From Ignavibacteria bacterium (GTDB taxonomy: Bacteria > Bacteroidota > Ignavibacteria > Kapaibacteriales > UBA2268): 64,000 nucleotides of DNA. Positions within the stretch are counted from its first letter, which is position 1. Every line of letters begins with the position of its first letter. The notes below the pieces were generated by a model. The model was not told the DNA's origin, did not search any database, and saw nothing but the letters and a program-made list of their open reading frames with translations. The position numbers and the translations under genes were made by a program. The stretch spans positions 124,001-188,000 of the forward strand of contig JAISJI010000060.1 in the NCBI GenBank assembly GCA_031261605.1, written 5' to 3'. This document shows, piece after piece, positions 1 to 9,900 of this stretch.

Positions 1-1769
1 GCATTCTCATTTGAATCTACTGGGTGCATCTTTCCATCATACACATACACACGGACGTCGCGAACGTATGAACCGGTAAGCGGTCCAACCTGCATTTTCT
101 CCATTATTCCTTTCAATATCGCCGGCATAAAGCGAGCATCAATCACACCACCTACAATACAATTTACGTATTCTAAATGACCGCCCCAATCCAATGGAAT
201 TAGGTCTCTACCGCGAACTGTGAGGTCGCCCGGATTTGGTGCATTCTCTGTATATGGTTCAATACGCATATGCACTTCAGCGAATTGACCTGCACCACCA
301 GATTGTTTCTTATGTCTATAACTGGAATTAGCCATCTTCTGTATGGTCTCGCGATATGGAACGCGTGCATCAATGTATTCTGCTTCTACTCCAAAGCGAT
401 TTAGCAATCTGTATTTGATAATACCGGAATGTAACTCACCTTGGCAATATACAATGGTCTGACGCAATTCTTGCGAATGCTCTATTACTACGGTTGGGTC
501 AGTATTGTGCATTGCGTGGAGTGCTGTTCCAACCTTCTCTTCCTCGCCTTTTGTCTTAGGAACTATTGCAAGACGCACCTTTGAATTAGGATACATTATC
601 CGTTTATACTCAGTGGTAGCGTTCTTCTCGTGTAGGGTATTATTGATTTCAGAGGTCTTTAGTTTAACTGTTGCACCAATATCGCCGGCAAGCAATTCGC
701 TAACTTCCACTCTATTTTTGCCATTTGTCACAAACAACTGACCAATACGTTCCGGCTTACCGCTGCCTTCAATAACCAAGTCCATACTTTGAGCAAGTTT
801 GCCGGTTTGCACGCGGAAGTAAGTCATATCTCCAAGTTTCTTATCGGAGTATATTTTGTAAATGAACATAGAAATGCCTTTTTTAACATCGCAAGCAATG
901 GTCTCGCCGTTCTCAAGCATTACAGGTAAGTCGCAAGGTGCTGGCATATAGCCAATGATGAAGTCCAACAGAGTAGAGATACCAACATTGTTCTTGCTTG
1001 ATGCACAGAATATCGGAATGATAGAACGAGCATTAACGCCTTGCTTGAAACCACTCAATAGTTCATCATCTGTGAATTCTCCTGCATCAAAATATTTTTG
1101 CATCATCTCTTCATCTGTCTCTGCGATTGATTCAACAAGTTCACTACGATACTTATCTGCTTGGGTTTTCAAGTCCGCTGGTATATCAGATGATGTTGCA
1201 TTGCCGTTTGCATCAAAATCATATTTCTTCATTTGAATAATATCCACTACTGCATTAAAGCCGTTTCCTTGCTTTACTGGGAACTGCACAACCTTTGCGG
1301 AATTTGTGAGCGAAGCGTGGATGTCTTCCACTATCTGATTGAAATTGGCTTGGTCGCCATCAAGTTTATTGATAACAAAGATAGCCGGCTTATTCATTTT
1401 GCCGGAGTAAGTATAAGCAAGTTCTGCGCCCACTTCCACTTTGTTCTGTGCATTGAATAGCGTAATACAGATGTCGGATACGTGCACTGGTGCAAGCATT
1501 TCGCCGATATAGTCATCATATCCGGGGGTATCTATAATATTGATTTTAGTATCATTATACTCCGCATAAGTTATGGCTGAATAGATAGAGGAATGGCGTT
1601 CCTGTTCTATTTCAATATGGTCTGAGACAGTATTTCCGTCTTCTACTGCACCCTTGCGTGAGATGGCTCCTGCTTTGAATAGCATCGCTTCCACGAATGA
1701 TGTTTTGCCACTGCCGGCGTGTCCGGTTATAGCGACATTTCTAATTTTTGAAGGTTCGTAAACTTTCAT
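1..1769 (-). CDS. Elongation factor G paralogue (EF-G2 type), 3' end missing
   Basis: A translational GTPase of the EF-G family, cytoplasmic, acting on the ribosome at translocation. About 589 codons are visible; the C-terminus runs off the left edge (EF-G is about 690-720 aa). The protein starts MKVYEPSKIRNVAITGHAG; the P-loop is GHAGSGKT, G3 is DTPGYDDY and G4 is NKLD. In canonical EF-G, G3 is DTPGHVDF; here the catalytic His is Tyr. The switch I motif RGIT is replaced by RHSSI. Both changes are typical of Bacteroidota EF-G2 paralogues, which from memory include a Bacteroides protein that translocates without GTP hydrolysis. The start at 1769 has a GGAG Shine-Dalgarno sequence a few bases upstream. 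A small membrane-protein gene lies upstream in the same direction. Family is certain; the non-hydrolysing role is inference. Confidence 0.93.
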   Translation of the reverse strand, partial: MKVYEPSKIRNVAITGHAGSGKTSFVEAMLFKAGAISRKGAVEDGNTVSDHIEIEQERHSSIYSAITYAEYNDTKINIIDTPGYDDYIGEMLAPVHVSDICITLFNAQNKVEVGAELAYTYSGKMNKPAIFVINKLDGDQANFNQIVEDIHASLTNSAKVVQFPVKQGNGFNAVVDIIQMKKYDFDANGNATSSDIPADLKTQADKYRSELVESIAETDEEMMQKYFDAGEFTDDELLSGFKQGVNARSIIPIFCASSKNNVGISTLLDFIIGYMPAPCDLPVMLENGETIACDVKKGISMFIYKIYSDKKLGDMTYFRVQTGKLAQSMDLVIEGSGKPERIGQLFVTNGKNRVEVSELLAGDIGATVKLKTSEINNTLHEKNATTEYKRIMYPNSKVRLAIVPKTKGEEEKVGTALHAMHNTDPTVVIEHSQELRQTIVYCQGELHSGIIKYRLLNRFGVEAEYIDARVPYRETIQKMANSSYRHKKQSGGAGQFAEVHMRIEPYTENAPNPGDLTVRGRDLIPLDWGGHLEYVNCIVGGVIDARFMPAILKGIMEKMQVGPLTGSYVRDVRVYVYDGKMHPVDSNEN

Positions 1770-1827
1770 TTATTCTCCGTAATTATTTAAATTTGTGTTT
1801 GTGCGTGTTGATGGTTATTTAGTTTTA

Positions 1828-2100
1828 TTAAATTGGATTGAGCCACATCTTATACCCATAGAGTATTAGCGATAATGCTCCAATTATATACAATATCGGA
1901 ACTAATATTTTCCGCAATCTACCTATCAATATGAAATTAACATCGGGCTTCATAAGTAACTTGCCACAAAGGTCATCTATTAATACGCCGGCAATTATGC
2001 TAACATTGGTTATTAATATGTTCCAATTGGCTGTGTAAATGCTCCACGCACTTACGCATACTAAGATGGTGATTAAAACTATGTTTATGCTACGACTCAT
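1828..2100 (-). CDS. Small hydrophobic membrane protein, unknown function
   Basis: A 90-residue protein I do not recognise. It has three hydrophobic stretches, roughly residues 5-23, 29-45 and 65-86, with a short polar, positively charged loop around residues 50-66, so a three-span inner-membrane protein is likely. It is followed 58 bases later by the EF-G2 gene on the same strand, and a promoter-like box plus a leader hairpin sit just upstream, which suggests it is the first gene of that transcript. No clear Shine-Dalgarno sequence precedes the ATG. It is real on balance because of its coherent hydrophobic pattern and position, but no function can be assigned. Confidence 0.6.
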   Translation of the reverse strand: MSRSINIVLITILVCVSAWSIYTANWNILITNVSIIAGVLIDDLCGKLLMKPDVNFILIGRLRKILVPILYIIGALSLILYGYKMWLNPI

Positions 2101-2107
2101 TAAAATA

Positions 2108-2145
2108 TATGCTGCTACTGAATATTATATTACTATTACAGCATA
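2108..2145 (-). promoter_or_regulatory. Leader hairpin upstream of the membrane protein/EF-G2 transcript
   Basis: An inverted repeat with arms TATGCTG and CAGCATA separated by an AT-rich loop. It lies between the promoter-like box at 2151-2158 and the start codon at 2100, so the RNA would begin with a stem. A stabilising 5' stem or a regulatory leader are both possible; only the repeat itself is seen. Confidence 0.35.
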
Positions 2146-2150
2146 ATATA

Positions 2151-2158
2151 CAAAAATA
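2151..2158 (-). promoter_or_regulatory. -7 promoter-like box TATTTTTG
   Basis: It matches the Bacteroidota TAnnTTTG element on the minus strand, about 50 bases upstream of the start at 2100. No clear -33 element was found. Confidence 0.4.
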
Positions 2159-2235
2159 TTATTAAAAAGTAATTAATTCAAAAAAATATATAATCCAAAA
2201 GGCATTCATACTCTTATATTCTCCTTTTTTTTTGT

Positions 2236-2243
2236 TATCTTTG
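2236..2243 (+). promoter_or_regulatory. -7 promoter-like box TATCTTTG
   Basis: An exact match to TAnnTTTG after a T-tract. A transcript starting near 2249 would have a leader of about 28 bases before the ATG at 2277. This argues against the upstream in-frame start at 2232. Confidence 0.5.
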
Positions 2244-2276
2244 CAATCAAAAATAACAACTATTATATTATATACT

Positions 2277-3590
2277 ATGCAATCAAAAATTTGGACTATC
2301 ATCAAACACGAGTATCTGCTCAAAGTTAGGTCAAAAGGATTTATCATCGGAACTATAGTCGCTCCTATCGGACTGCTACTCATCATCGCTGTCCCTGGAC
2401 TTATCGCATACCTTACCGCTACTTCTGAAGTTGATAGCAACCCCATTCTTATTAAAGATAATACCGGTCTCATCGCACAACGACTCATCAGTGCCGATAC
2501 ATCTAATAAATATGCTAATACTGACGATGCCGACACCATCCTCAAGCAAAAGATATTGGATAACTCTATCTCCGCCGCTCTTATTATTGATTCCAATGCT
2601 ATCAATACCGGCATCGCTCACATTATGGTCGGCGAATCCACCGGTATGCAATTCATTGATAACATCCGTTCTTCCGTAAATGTTATCGTCAAAGATATTC
2701 GCCTACAAAATGCAAATATTGACTCCAATACAATCAAACTAATTACCGCTGATGTCCATTTCGAAACTGCAAAAATCACCGCAAAGGGAACCGTAAAAGA
2801 TGATACCGAAATGAAAACAATCCTTAGTTATGTCTTCGGATTTATTATGTATGGTCTGATGTTTATGTATGGTGGATTTGTTATGCAAGGCGTGCTGGAG
2901 GAAAAAACAAACCGCATCGTAGAAGTCCTCGCATCATCCGCTACGCCATTCCAAATTATGTTCGGAAAGGTCGTAGGCATCGGTGCTGTCGGGCTCTCAC
3001 AAATCATCGTTTGGATAATTCTCGGCTCTGTTGCACTATTCGCTGCAGGAGCTGTTCTATCGCCACAGGAAATCGCACAATCCGCTACTGCGACAAATCC
3101 GATGATGGAAATGTCCGGCTCTTCCGAAATGATGTCCATCCTAAATGATATGGGAGGTATCCCACAAATATCCATATTTCACATCCTCGCATTCCTTTTC
3201 TATTTCTTATCCGGTTACTTCATTTTCTCTACACTATTCGCCGCCGCTGCCTCTACCGTAGACCAAATCCAGGACTCCAACTCACTCTCGATGCCGCTAT
3301 CTATGTTCATCATCATTCCAATCTTGCTCATATCCAACGTTACGCTAAATCCTGAAGGAACTGTCGCTGTCGTTACATCGCTATTTCCACTATTCACACC
3401 AATTCTGATGACTACAAGAATTATATCTATATCCGTTCCGGTGTGGCAAATCGCTCTATCAGTCGTCCTCGAAATCGCTACATTCCTTTTATGTCTAAAA
3501 TTTGCAGCCAAAATATACCGAATCGGTATGCTAAAATATGGTAAAAAAGCCAATTTCAAAGATATTATTCAATGGGCACTCTCTAAATAA
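2277..3590 (+). CDS. ABC-2 type transporter permease (NatB-like)
   Basis: A 437-aa inner-membrane permease subunit of an ABC exporter of the ABC-2/NatB type. It has the typical plan: an N-terminal IIKHEYLLKVRSKGFIIGT segment leading into a first membrane span (residues about 22-45), a large extracytoplasmic loop to about residue 180, then a block of five to six spans including the family-typical EEKTNRIVEVLASS stretch near residue 210. The start at 2277 is chosen because the promoter-like box at 2236-2243 overlaps the longer alternative starting at 2232. No ATP-binding subunit lies next to it in the window: the left neighbour is minus-strand and the right neighbour is a surface protein. The partner ATPase must be encoded elsewhere or the gene has been separated from it. 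Substrate unknown. Confidence 0.88.
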   Translation: MQSKIWTIIKHEYLLKVRSKGFIIGTIVAPIGLLLIIAVPGLIAYLTATSEVDSNPILIKDNTGLIAQRLISADTSNKYANTDDADTILKQKILDNSISAALIIDSNAINTGIAHIMVGESTGMQFIDNIRSSVNVIVKDIRLQNANIDSNTIKLITADVHFETAKITAKGTVKDDTEMKTILSYVFGFIMYGLMFMYGGFVMQGVLEEKTNRIVEVLASSATPFQIMFGKVVGIGAVGLSQIIVWIILGSVALFAAGAVLSPQEIAQSATATNPMMEMSGSSEMMSILNDMGGIPQISIFHILAFLFYFLSGYFIFSTLFAAAASTVDQIQDSNSLSMPLSMFIIIPILLISNVTLNPEGTVAVVTSLFPLFTPILMTTRIISISVPVWQIALSVVLEIATFLLCLKFAAKIYRIGMLKYGKKANFKDIIQWALSK

Positions 3591-3642
3591 ACATATTTTG
3601 CTCAATAATAGCCATTTTTTATAAAAATATTACTTTTTCTAT

Positions 3643-3691
3643 AAAAAGCGTTCCTTTTTGTCAAAACTTTTGACATTTTGGAACGCTTTTT
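3643..3691 (+). terminator. Intrinsic terminator after the ABC-2 permease
   Basis: Perfect 12-base arms AAAAAGCGTTCC and GGAACGCTTTTT enclose a second inverted repeat (TGTCAAAA/TTTTGACA). The T-run follows the downstream arm, and the symmetrical A/T flanks would let it work in both directions. Confidence 0.85.
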
Positions 3692-3948
3692 GCATACGTT
3701 TGTCTTTTGTAATTAATTACGAGGATTTTATGTTCGATTCCGGCTAATTCTACATTTTATGGCTAATAATAAACACTTAACTCAAAAAGCGAATACTTAT
3801 TAACATTTTTGCATTTTGCACTTCAGTTTTGAAGGCATTATGCCGAAAATGTTTGTAGTGTATTATAAATACTTCAACTGAACGAAAACAATATATTTTA
3901 TAAACTAATTAAATAACAAATTTTAAACAATTTAAAGGAATTTTTTTT
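3692..3948 (+). promoter_or_regulatory. Long leader/promoter region of the giant adhesin gene
   Basis: A gene-free AT-rich stretch. A box TACGTTTG (3695-3702) fits TAnnTTTG and would give a leader of about 240 bases, unusually long for this window. Two small inverted repeats, CTTCA/TGAAG at 3821-3834 and GGCA/TGCC at 3834-3844, lie in it. AAAGGA at 3934-3939 is a good Shine-Dalgarno site for the ATG at 3949. Regulation by the leader is inference. Confidence 0.35.
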
Positions 3949-6900
3949 ATGGAAAAGAAAAAAACGAAAATCGGGCTTATTATTGCCCTTCTTTTCTTAA
4001 TCGCCACCGCTATATCCCCGCAACTATTTGCGGCTGCTAAATGGTATAAGGCAGACGCCGGGGATACGTATCTGTGGATAGAAGATGGTAATGCTGGTTC
4101 GGGCTATTCTGACATAAGCGCTGCTGATCCTGCTGGTTCTCCTGTTACAGGTAGCACGATTATCATCGATGCGTTAGGCGCTGATTTTGCTGCTTCAGGT
4201 GCAGGTAAGTTGAATCTTACTGCTGGTGCTAATTACAATTTCGTCATTAGAAATACGGCTGCTACAGTTACTTTGCCAACGCTTGCGTCGTGGGGCAATC
4301 TTAGTTTCACTACCTCTATTGCGACTGCAATCACTGCAGCAACGGCGGCAACTATAGGCGATGTTACTATTGTCAGCACTGTCACCAATAATGACGGTGG
4401 TGTTACTTTTGCCGCTGCGAACGCTACTGCAGTAGGTGCTGTTAGCATTACTAATGGCGGTGCGGATGCTACAGATGATCCAACTATCTCCGCTACTTTT
4501 GAAGCGGCAACGACCATTGGTAATATCACTATTGCTGGTGTCAACCCTGGTGCAGTCACTGTTGAACAAAAAACTGCTTCCTTGGTAGGAACATCTTCTA
4601 TTTCTATCACAGGTAGAACGGGAATAGTAGATACTGTAAAACTAAATTTTGCAACTGCTGAAGATGGAACAACCAATCCAAAAATAACATCTCTATCTGG
4701 TGGCTTAGCCCTCACTATTAGTGGTTCAGAAGTTGGAGACACAGTTACGATTAGTAGTGCAACTGGATACAACGGAAAACTTATTAACTCAGGAAGCACA
4801 AAAATCAATAGCAATATTGCATTGGCTCTTGGTTCAAAAACAGACGGGGACTTTATTGTGGCTCCTAACAACACAGTAACACTTAACGGAGATGTTGAAT
4901 TCGTAACAGGTCAAAAAGTTCTTGCTACTGGTGCAACGATTAACGTAGCAGGTACTGCAGTGGCAACATTTGCAGGTGAAGATGGTGATACAGTAAACAT
5001 AGGAACGCTCAACATAGGGAAAAACGCAACAGCAAAATTTACTAAAAAGATTTTGAAGGGCGAGGTTAACATTGCCTCATTTCTTCCGACATACGCTGCC
5101 CGAGGGAAGATTGTCCCTGGACAAGAGGCAATATTTTTAGATGGAACATCTGATGATTTAGACAAATACGACTCAATAAGGTGTATAGACACAGTATTAG
5201 TTAAAGAAGACAAGGAATTGGATAGCGCAGTGAACTGTTACATAGTGAAAATAGCAGACAACAAGGTGTTAGACCCAGCGGGCAAACTGACATTAAACGG
5301 AACGACAATCTTTGGAGCAAACTCCATTCTTGCCGGCGGTATCACTTACGATGGAACCTGGAAGGTAATAGGCGACCCTGCTACTTACACATTTCCACAA
5401 GTAACTTCACTTCCGGACTTCATACACTATGGTATATTGCTGACTACACAGCCGGCAGACCTGAGTGGCTACTTGGCAACATCGAACAATGGTGGCAAGA
5501 TGCCACTGATAGAGTTTGGTGCTGGGGCAACAGGTATAAATTTGAATATGCCATCCAACATCACAGAAGTAGGAAAGTTATGGGCACGTAATGGTGGCTC
5601 ATTTACTTTTACAGCGAACGGCAACTTAACGACTGGTGCAATCACATTAAAGAATGCATCAAACTTAAGAATTAGAAATTCACAGCCACAAGGTGCAACT
5701 ATCACAACCAAAGCAGGAAGTCCTTCCGTAAATTTGAGTAACAACTCTCAACTAACAGTGGATACAACTAGTTGGACAATAGCAGATAGAACAAGTATAG
5801 CAAGTGGTTCTAAACTTACTATAAACATAGGCAACTATACAAATCTTATCCAATTCGGTGATACTGTATTTGTTGGTGCAGATACTGTCGGCACTAATGC
5901 TGGCGCAGATCCTGGAACTACTCTTCCCGGCACTCTCCAAATCAATGGAACAGGTCGTGCTGCTGCTGGCTCTGCAAATAGTGTAGAGTTTAATGGTCCG
6001 GTTTACTTGGATAACTTCTATAATGCTGATATACCTGGTATGTCAGGAACGAGTTCACCAAAAGCAGGAACATTGAATATCCTTACCTCAAAAGCAAAAT
6101 TTGCTAGCAAAGTGAATATGCCGCAACATACCGGAAAATTGGCTACAGCAAATATGGGTATTATGAATTTAACTGGCACAGAAAACCATTTCTATGATAC
6201 AGTTAATTTCGCTATTATTCTGAATCCTGCTGCTGCTGGTGCAGATACAACAATTACAGTAACAACAGATAAGAACACAAGTTTGTATTTCCATACGAGA
6301 GGACTTTTGGTTGCTACTCCGGAGACACCTTATGTTCAAAATACATTCCCCGCAACTCCAGCTACATTTAGAGATTTGGGAACTGTTGCATTTGTTGATA
6401 CTGCCACGACTACAACGGGTGCTGTAAGTTTAGCACCTATTGCAGGAACAGTTAATATATTTGGCGACTTCCTCGTAAATAAAGATGCAACGATTAGATT
6501 CGGTGATACACTTGGAACAGGTATGCCACATAGTGCTGCTGCTGTATGGAATAAACGTGCAGATAGTATTACTAAGATTACCGTATATGGTTTATTCAAT
6601 ATGAATGGCTCTGAACCTACAAGAACGACAAAGGGAGCATATACTGGCACTACATTAGCCGATACACTTGTCTTTGTTCTCAATGGACCTATCGGAATTG
6701 GCACAAGCAATATTGACCCATACGACAGCGTTGCTGCATGGGGCGTTTGGAATAAACTTGTGGCAACAGCGGACCAACCAACTAACCTTACGATTGGCGG
6801 AAATGGACAAATCTGTTCGCCATTCCCACCAGTTGCTGATTCAGTTACCTTTACTAATTTCACAATGAATAGAGAGCGTGCTTACTTTAATCCGGGTAAT

Positions 6901-9900
6901 GTAGCTACTGCTCCACTTGTAATACTTAACGACCTCACAATAAGTGCTGGTGCTCTCCAAATGGCGAACTATTATGTTACTGGTGATGATGTTGGTTTGT
7001 TGCCGGGACCTATCCCAACAGCGACCTCAAACGCAGCAGGTGTTGCTTATGTAAAAACTGATGTTCCACTCATTGTTCGCGGTAATGCTACTGTTCAAAT
7101 AAATGGTATATTAGACCTAGGTATAAAGGGAACTACTGCAGCTCAAATGTTTGATACTGTGGCAGGCACACTTATAAACAATGGTCTTATCATCGCTGAT
7201 GGTAAATTAGACGAAACAAATCCAACAGACATTACAGACAGAGTAACCACAACGCTTACTATTGGAACTGCTGGAGCAACTCCTGCAACTACTGCAGTGG
7301 GCGATTATAGTGGGCAAGGTAGTTTGAAGACAAATTACGCTACTAACTTGAATTTCCATTTGAATAACTCGCGCAACTTCCCAGCAAGTGTGAGAGAAGC
7401 AGATAGCGTAACGATTGGAATTAGAAGCGATAATACTCTTACAATGAGCAATGACTTACACGCTTACGATATAATAAATACTTCCGGCGAATTACAAGTA
7501 GCAGGCAGAACCATTATTTTGGACTCTGCTACGTTGACTACAGACGGAGACCATACAGGAATAATTAACTTAGGCAACAATGCAACACTTGACATTACAG
7601 CTGCTGATGGTGGTGGTGTTATGGCTTCTGCAACAGACGTATGGCTTGTGGCAGATGGAACATCTAACTTGATTATCCGCAAGGGAACTTGGGCTACTGA
7701 TAGTTATACAGACCCAAAAACAGGAACCGCTGCCATTCCAGCATTGAATAACTTAACAATTAGCAATAGTAGAGGTGATGCAAGGTATTTACTTCCAACT
7801 ATCGCTAATAACAATAGTAGTGCATTTGCATTTACTGTCAATAATATAAATCTTATTGCTGATACTGCTAATCCGGGTGTTGTAAATGGTATTGCTGGTC
7901 TTTCACTTACAGGTGGCAACGCTGGTGGTCCTTACAATAATGTTACCATCAATGGTGATTTTAATGTATTAGGTAGATATGGAACTTTGGGTTTAGATGC
8001 AACTGATGTAGAATTCACATTCAATGGTTTATTTAATATAGCATCTGAATCAACATTAACTGGCGTTAGTGTAGGATTAGAAAGAGGTTTCTGGACAATC
8101 GCCGGAACAGCCAGCCAATTCCAAATCCCTGTATTTGAAAATGGTGCTTGGGCTAGTTTAAATTCTCCAATGGAAATTAGAAAGATAACATTGAACAGAG
8201 CAACAGGAGCACGTATAGTTCAAGTTTTACCAGCACATACCGATGCTAACCACATAGCAACAGCGTCCTTACGACTTGGACACGTTGATTATTCTGATGT
8301 AGCACATAAAACTGAAGTATTAAATTTGCAGAATGGAAAGTTAGACCTTAATGGTAATAATATTATACTAAAGGGTGCTTACTCAATCATAAGCGAAGCG
8401 GCTGGTTCAACGGTAACAAACTTTGGAACATCCCACTTTGCAAAAGAGCCAGACAAAACTATTGGTGCAATAATGTCTTCAGCAGATTTATATGTTGACC
8501 CAACTATCCCAAGTAAAGAGCAATTAAAGAGTATTGGTGTAATAATTCCGGATGACTACACATTAGAAGCATCAGATACGGTTCGCCGCTATCCAAAGAG
8601 CGTAACTATACCAAACGTTGGTCGTTCAACACGCAGATATTATTATATTAATAACGCAACAAGAACTGCAGCACAAGGCGGTTTCAGTTCAATAGGTTTC
8701 CTTTATGACAACAAAGAAGTCGTATCAAACGAAAGCGGTCTTAAAGTATACTTAGAGAAAGTTGATGCAGCAGGAAGTGGTATGACAACAGACGCCTTTT
8801 CGAATGCAGAGGAGTTGTTAGGACAGACCCAAGTGACAGTATCTTCAGGATATAGCGTAGGTCAAGTAATGGTTTCTAAATTCAAAGATGGTAGTATTTA
8901 CCATTTAGAAGCAGCTTTGGAAAGAAATGCCTTCATATACGCATTAGCATCATTGCCTGGCGGTGGTGGAATGAAAGTATGGACGAATGGTAAAGGCGAT
9001 GACTTATGGCAGACGACAGGAAACTGGACGGAAGTAGATGGCGATGGTGGAAAAGCCCCTGGCGTATTAGACCAAGCAATCATAGCCAGAGCATCAGATA
9101 ATATATACATAACAGGAACAGCAACTTGCGGTGACTTGTTTATAGATGGCGATGATATTAGATTACACGGACGCGTAGTAAATGCAGGCGACAAGCCAAC
9201 CCTACAAGTGACTGGTAATATAAATGTAGAGGGTCTAAGTGAAATCATTGGCGTAGAAGGCAATAGTTTCCTTAACTTAAATGTAGGTGATGGTATTCAT
9301 CAAGGTGTAACGACAGAAGTATCAGCACGTTATGTAGATGATAACAATCCGAATACTTATGGCGTATGGTTCAATGATATAACTATCAATACCGCAAGCT
9401 TCTTACCAAACAATGGAATAAGAGTAAGTGGAAATATAAATTTGATAGCCAACTCAACAATTACACAAAATGCAGGACAAGATATAATACTTTATGGTCC
9501 GAGCACGACTGCAAAGGCATTCACAATGTCAATGAGTAGTGCAGCACAATTTGGTAATATCATATTACAAAATCGCGCTAATATGACAACGGCAGCAAGT
9601 TTTGATGTGCTTGGTGGATTTATCTTCCAAGACCTATCAGGTGCGGCAGCAAGTCAATGGACATCAACAGGCGGAACAATTAACTTCCCGACAGCAAGGC
9701 AAATACTATGGGACAACAAGGGTAACGCTCCATTAACATTTAACAACATAAATATCAATGGAAAGGATACTTGCGAGCCAATAGGAACAGCAACATTCAG
9801 AGGTGAATTGAATGTAAGTGGAACAGGAACAGCACTTAAACCATTAGCGACTCCATATACAACCGGTCAAAATGGCGAATATGCTATAATTTTCAATAAC

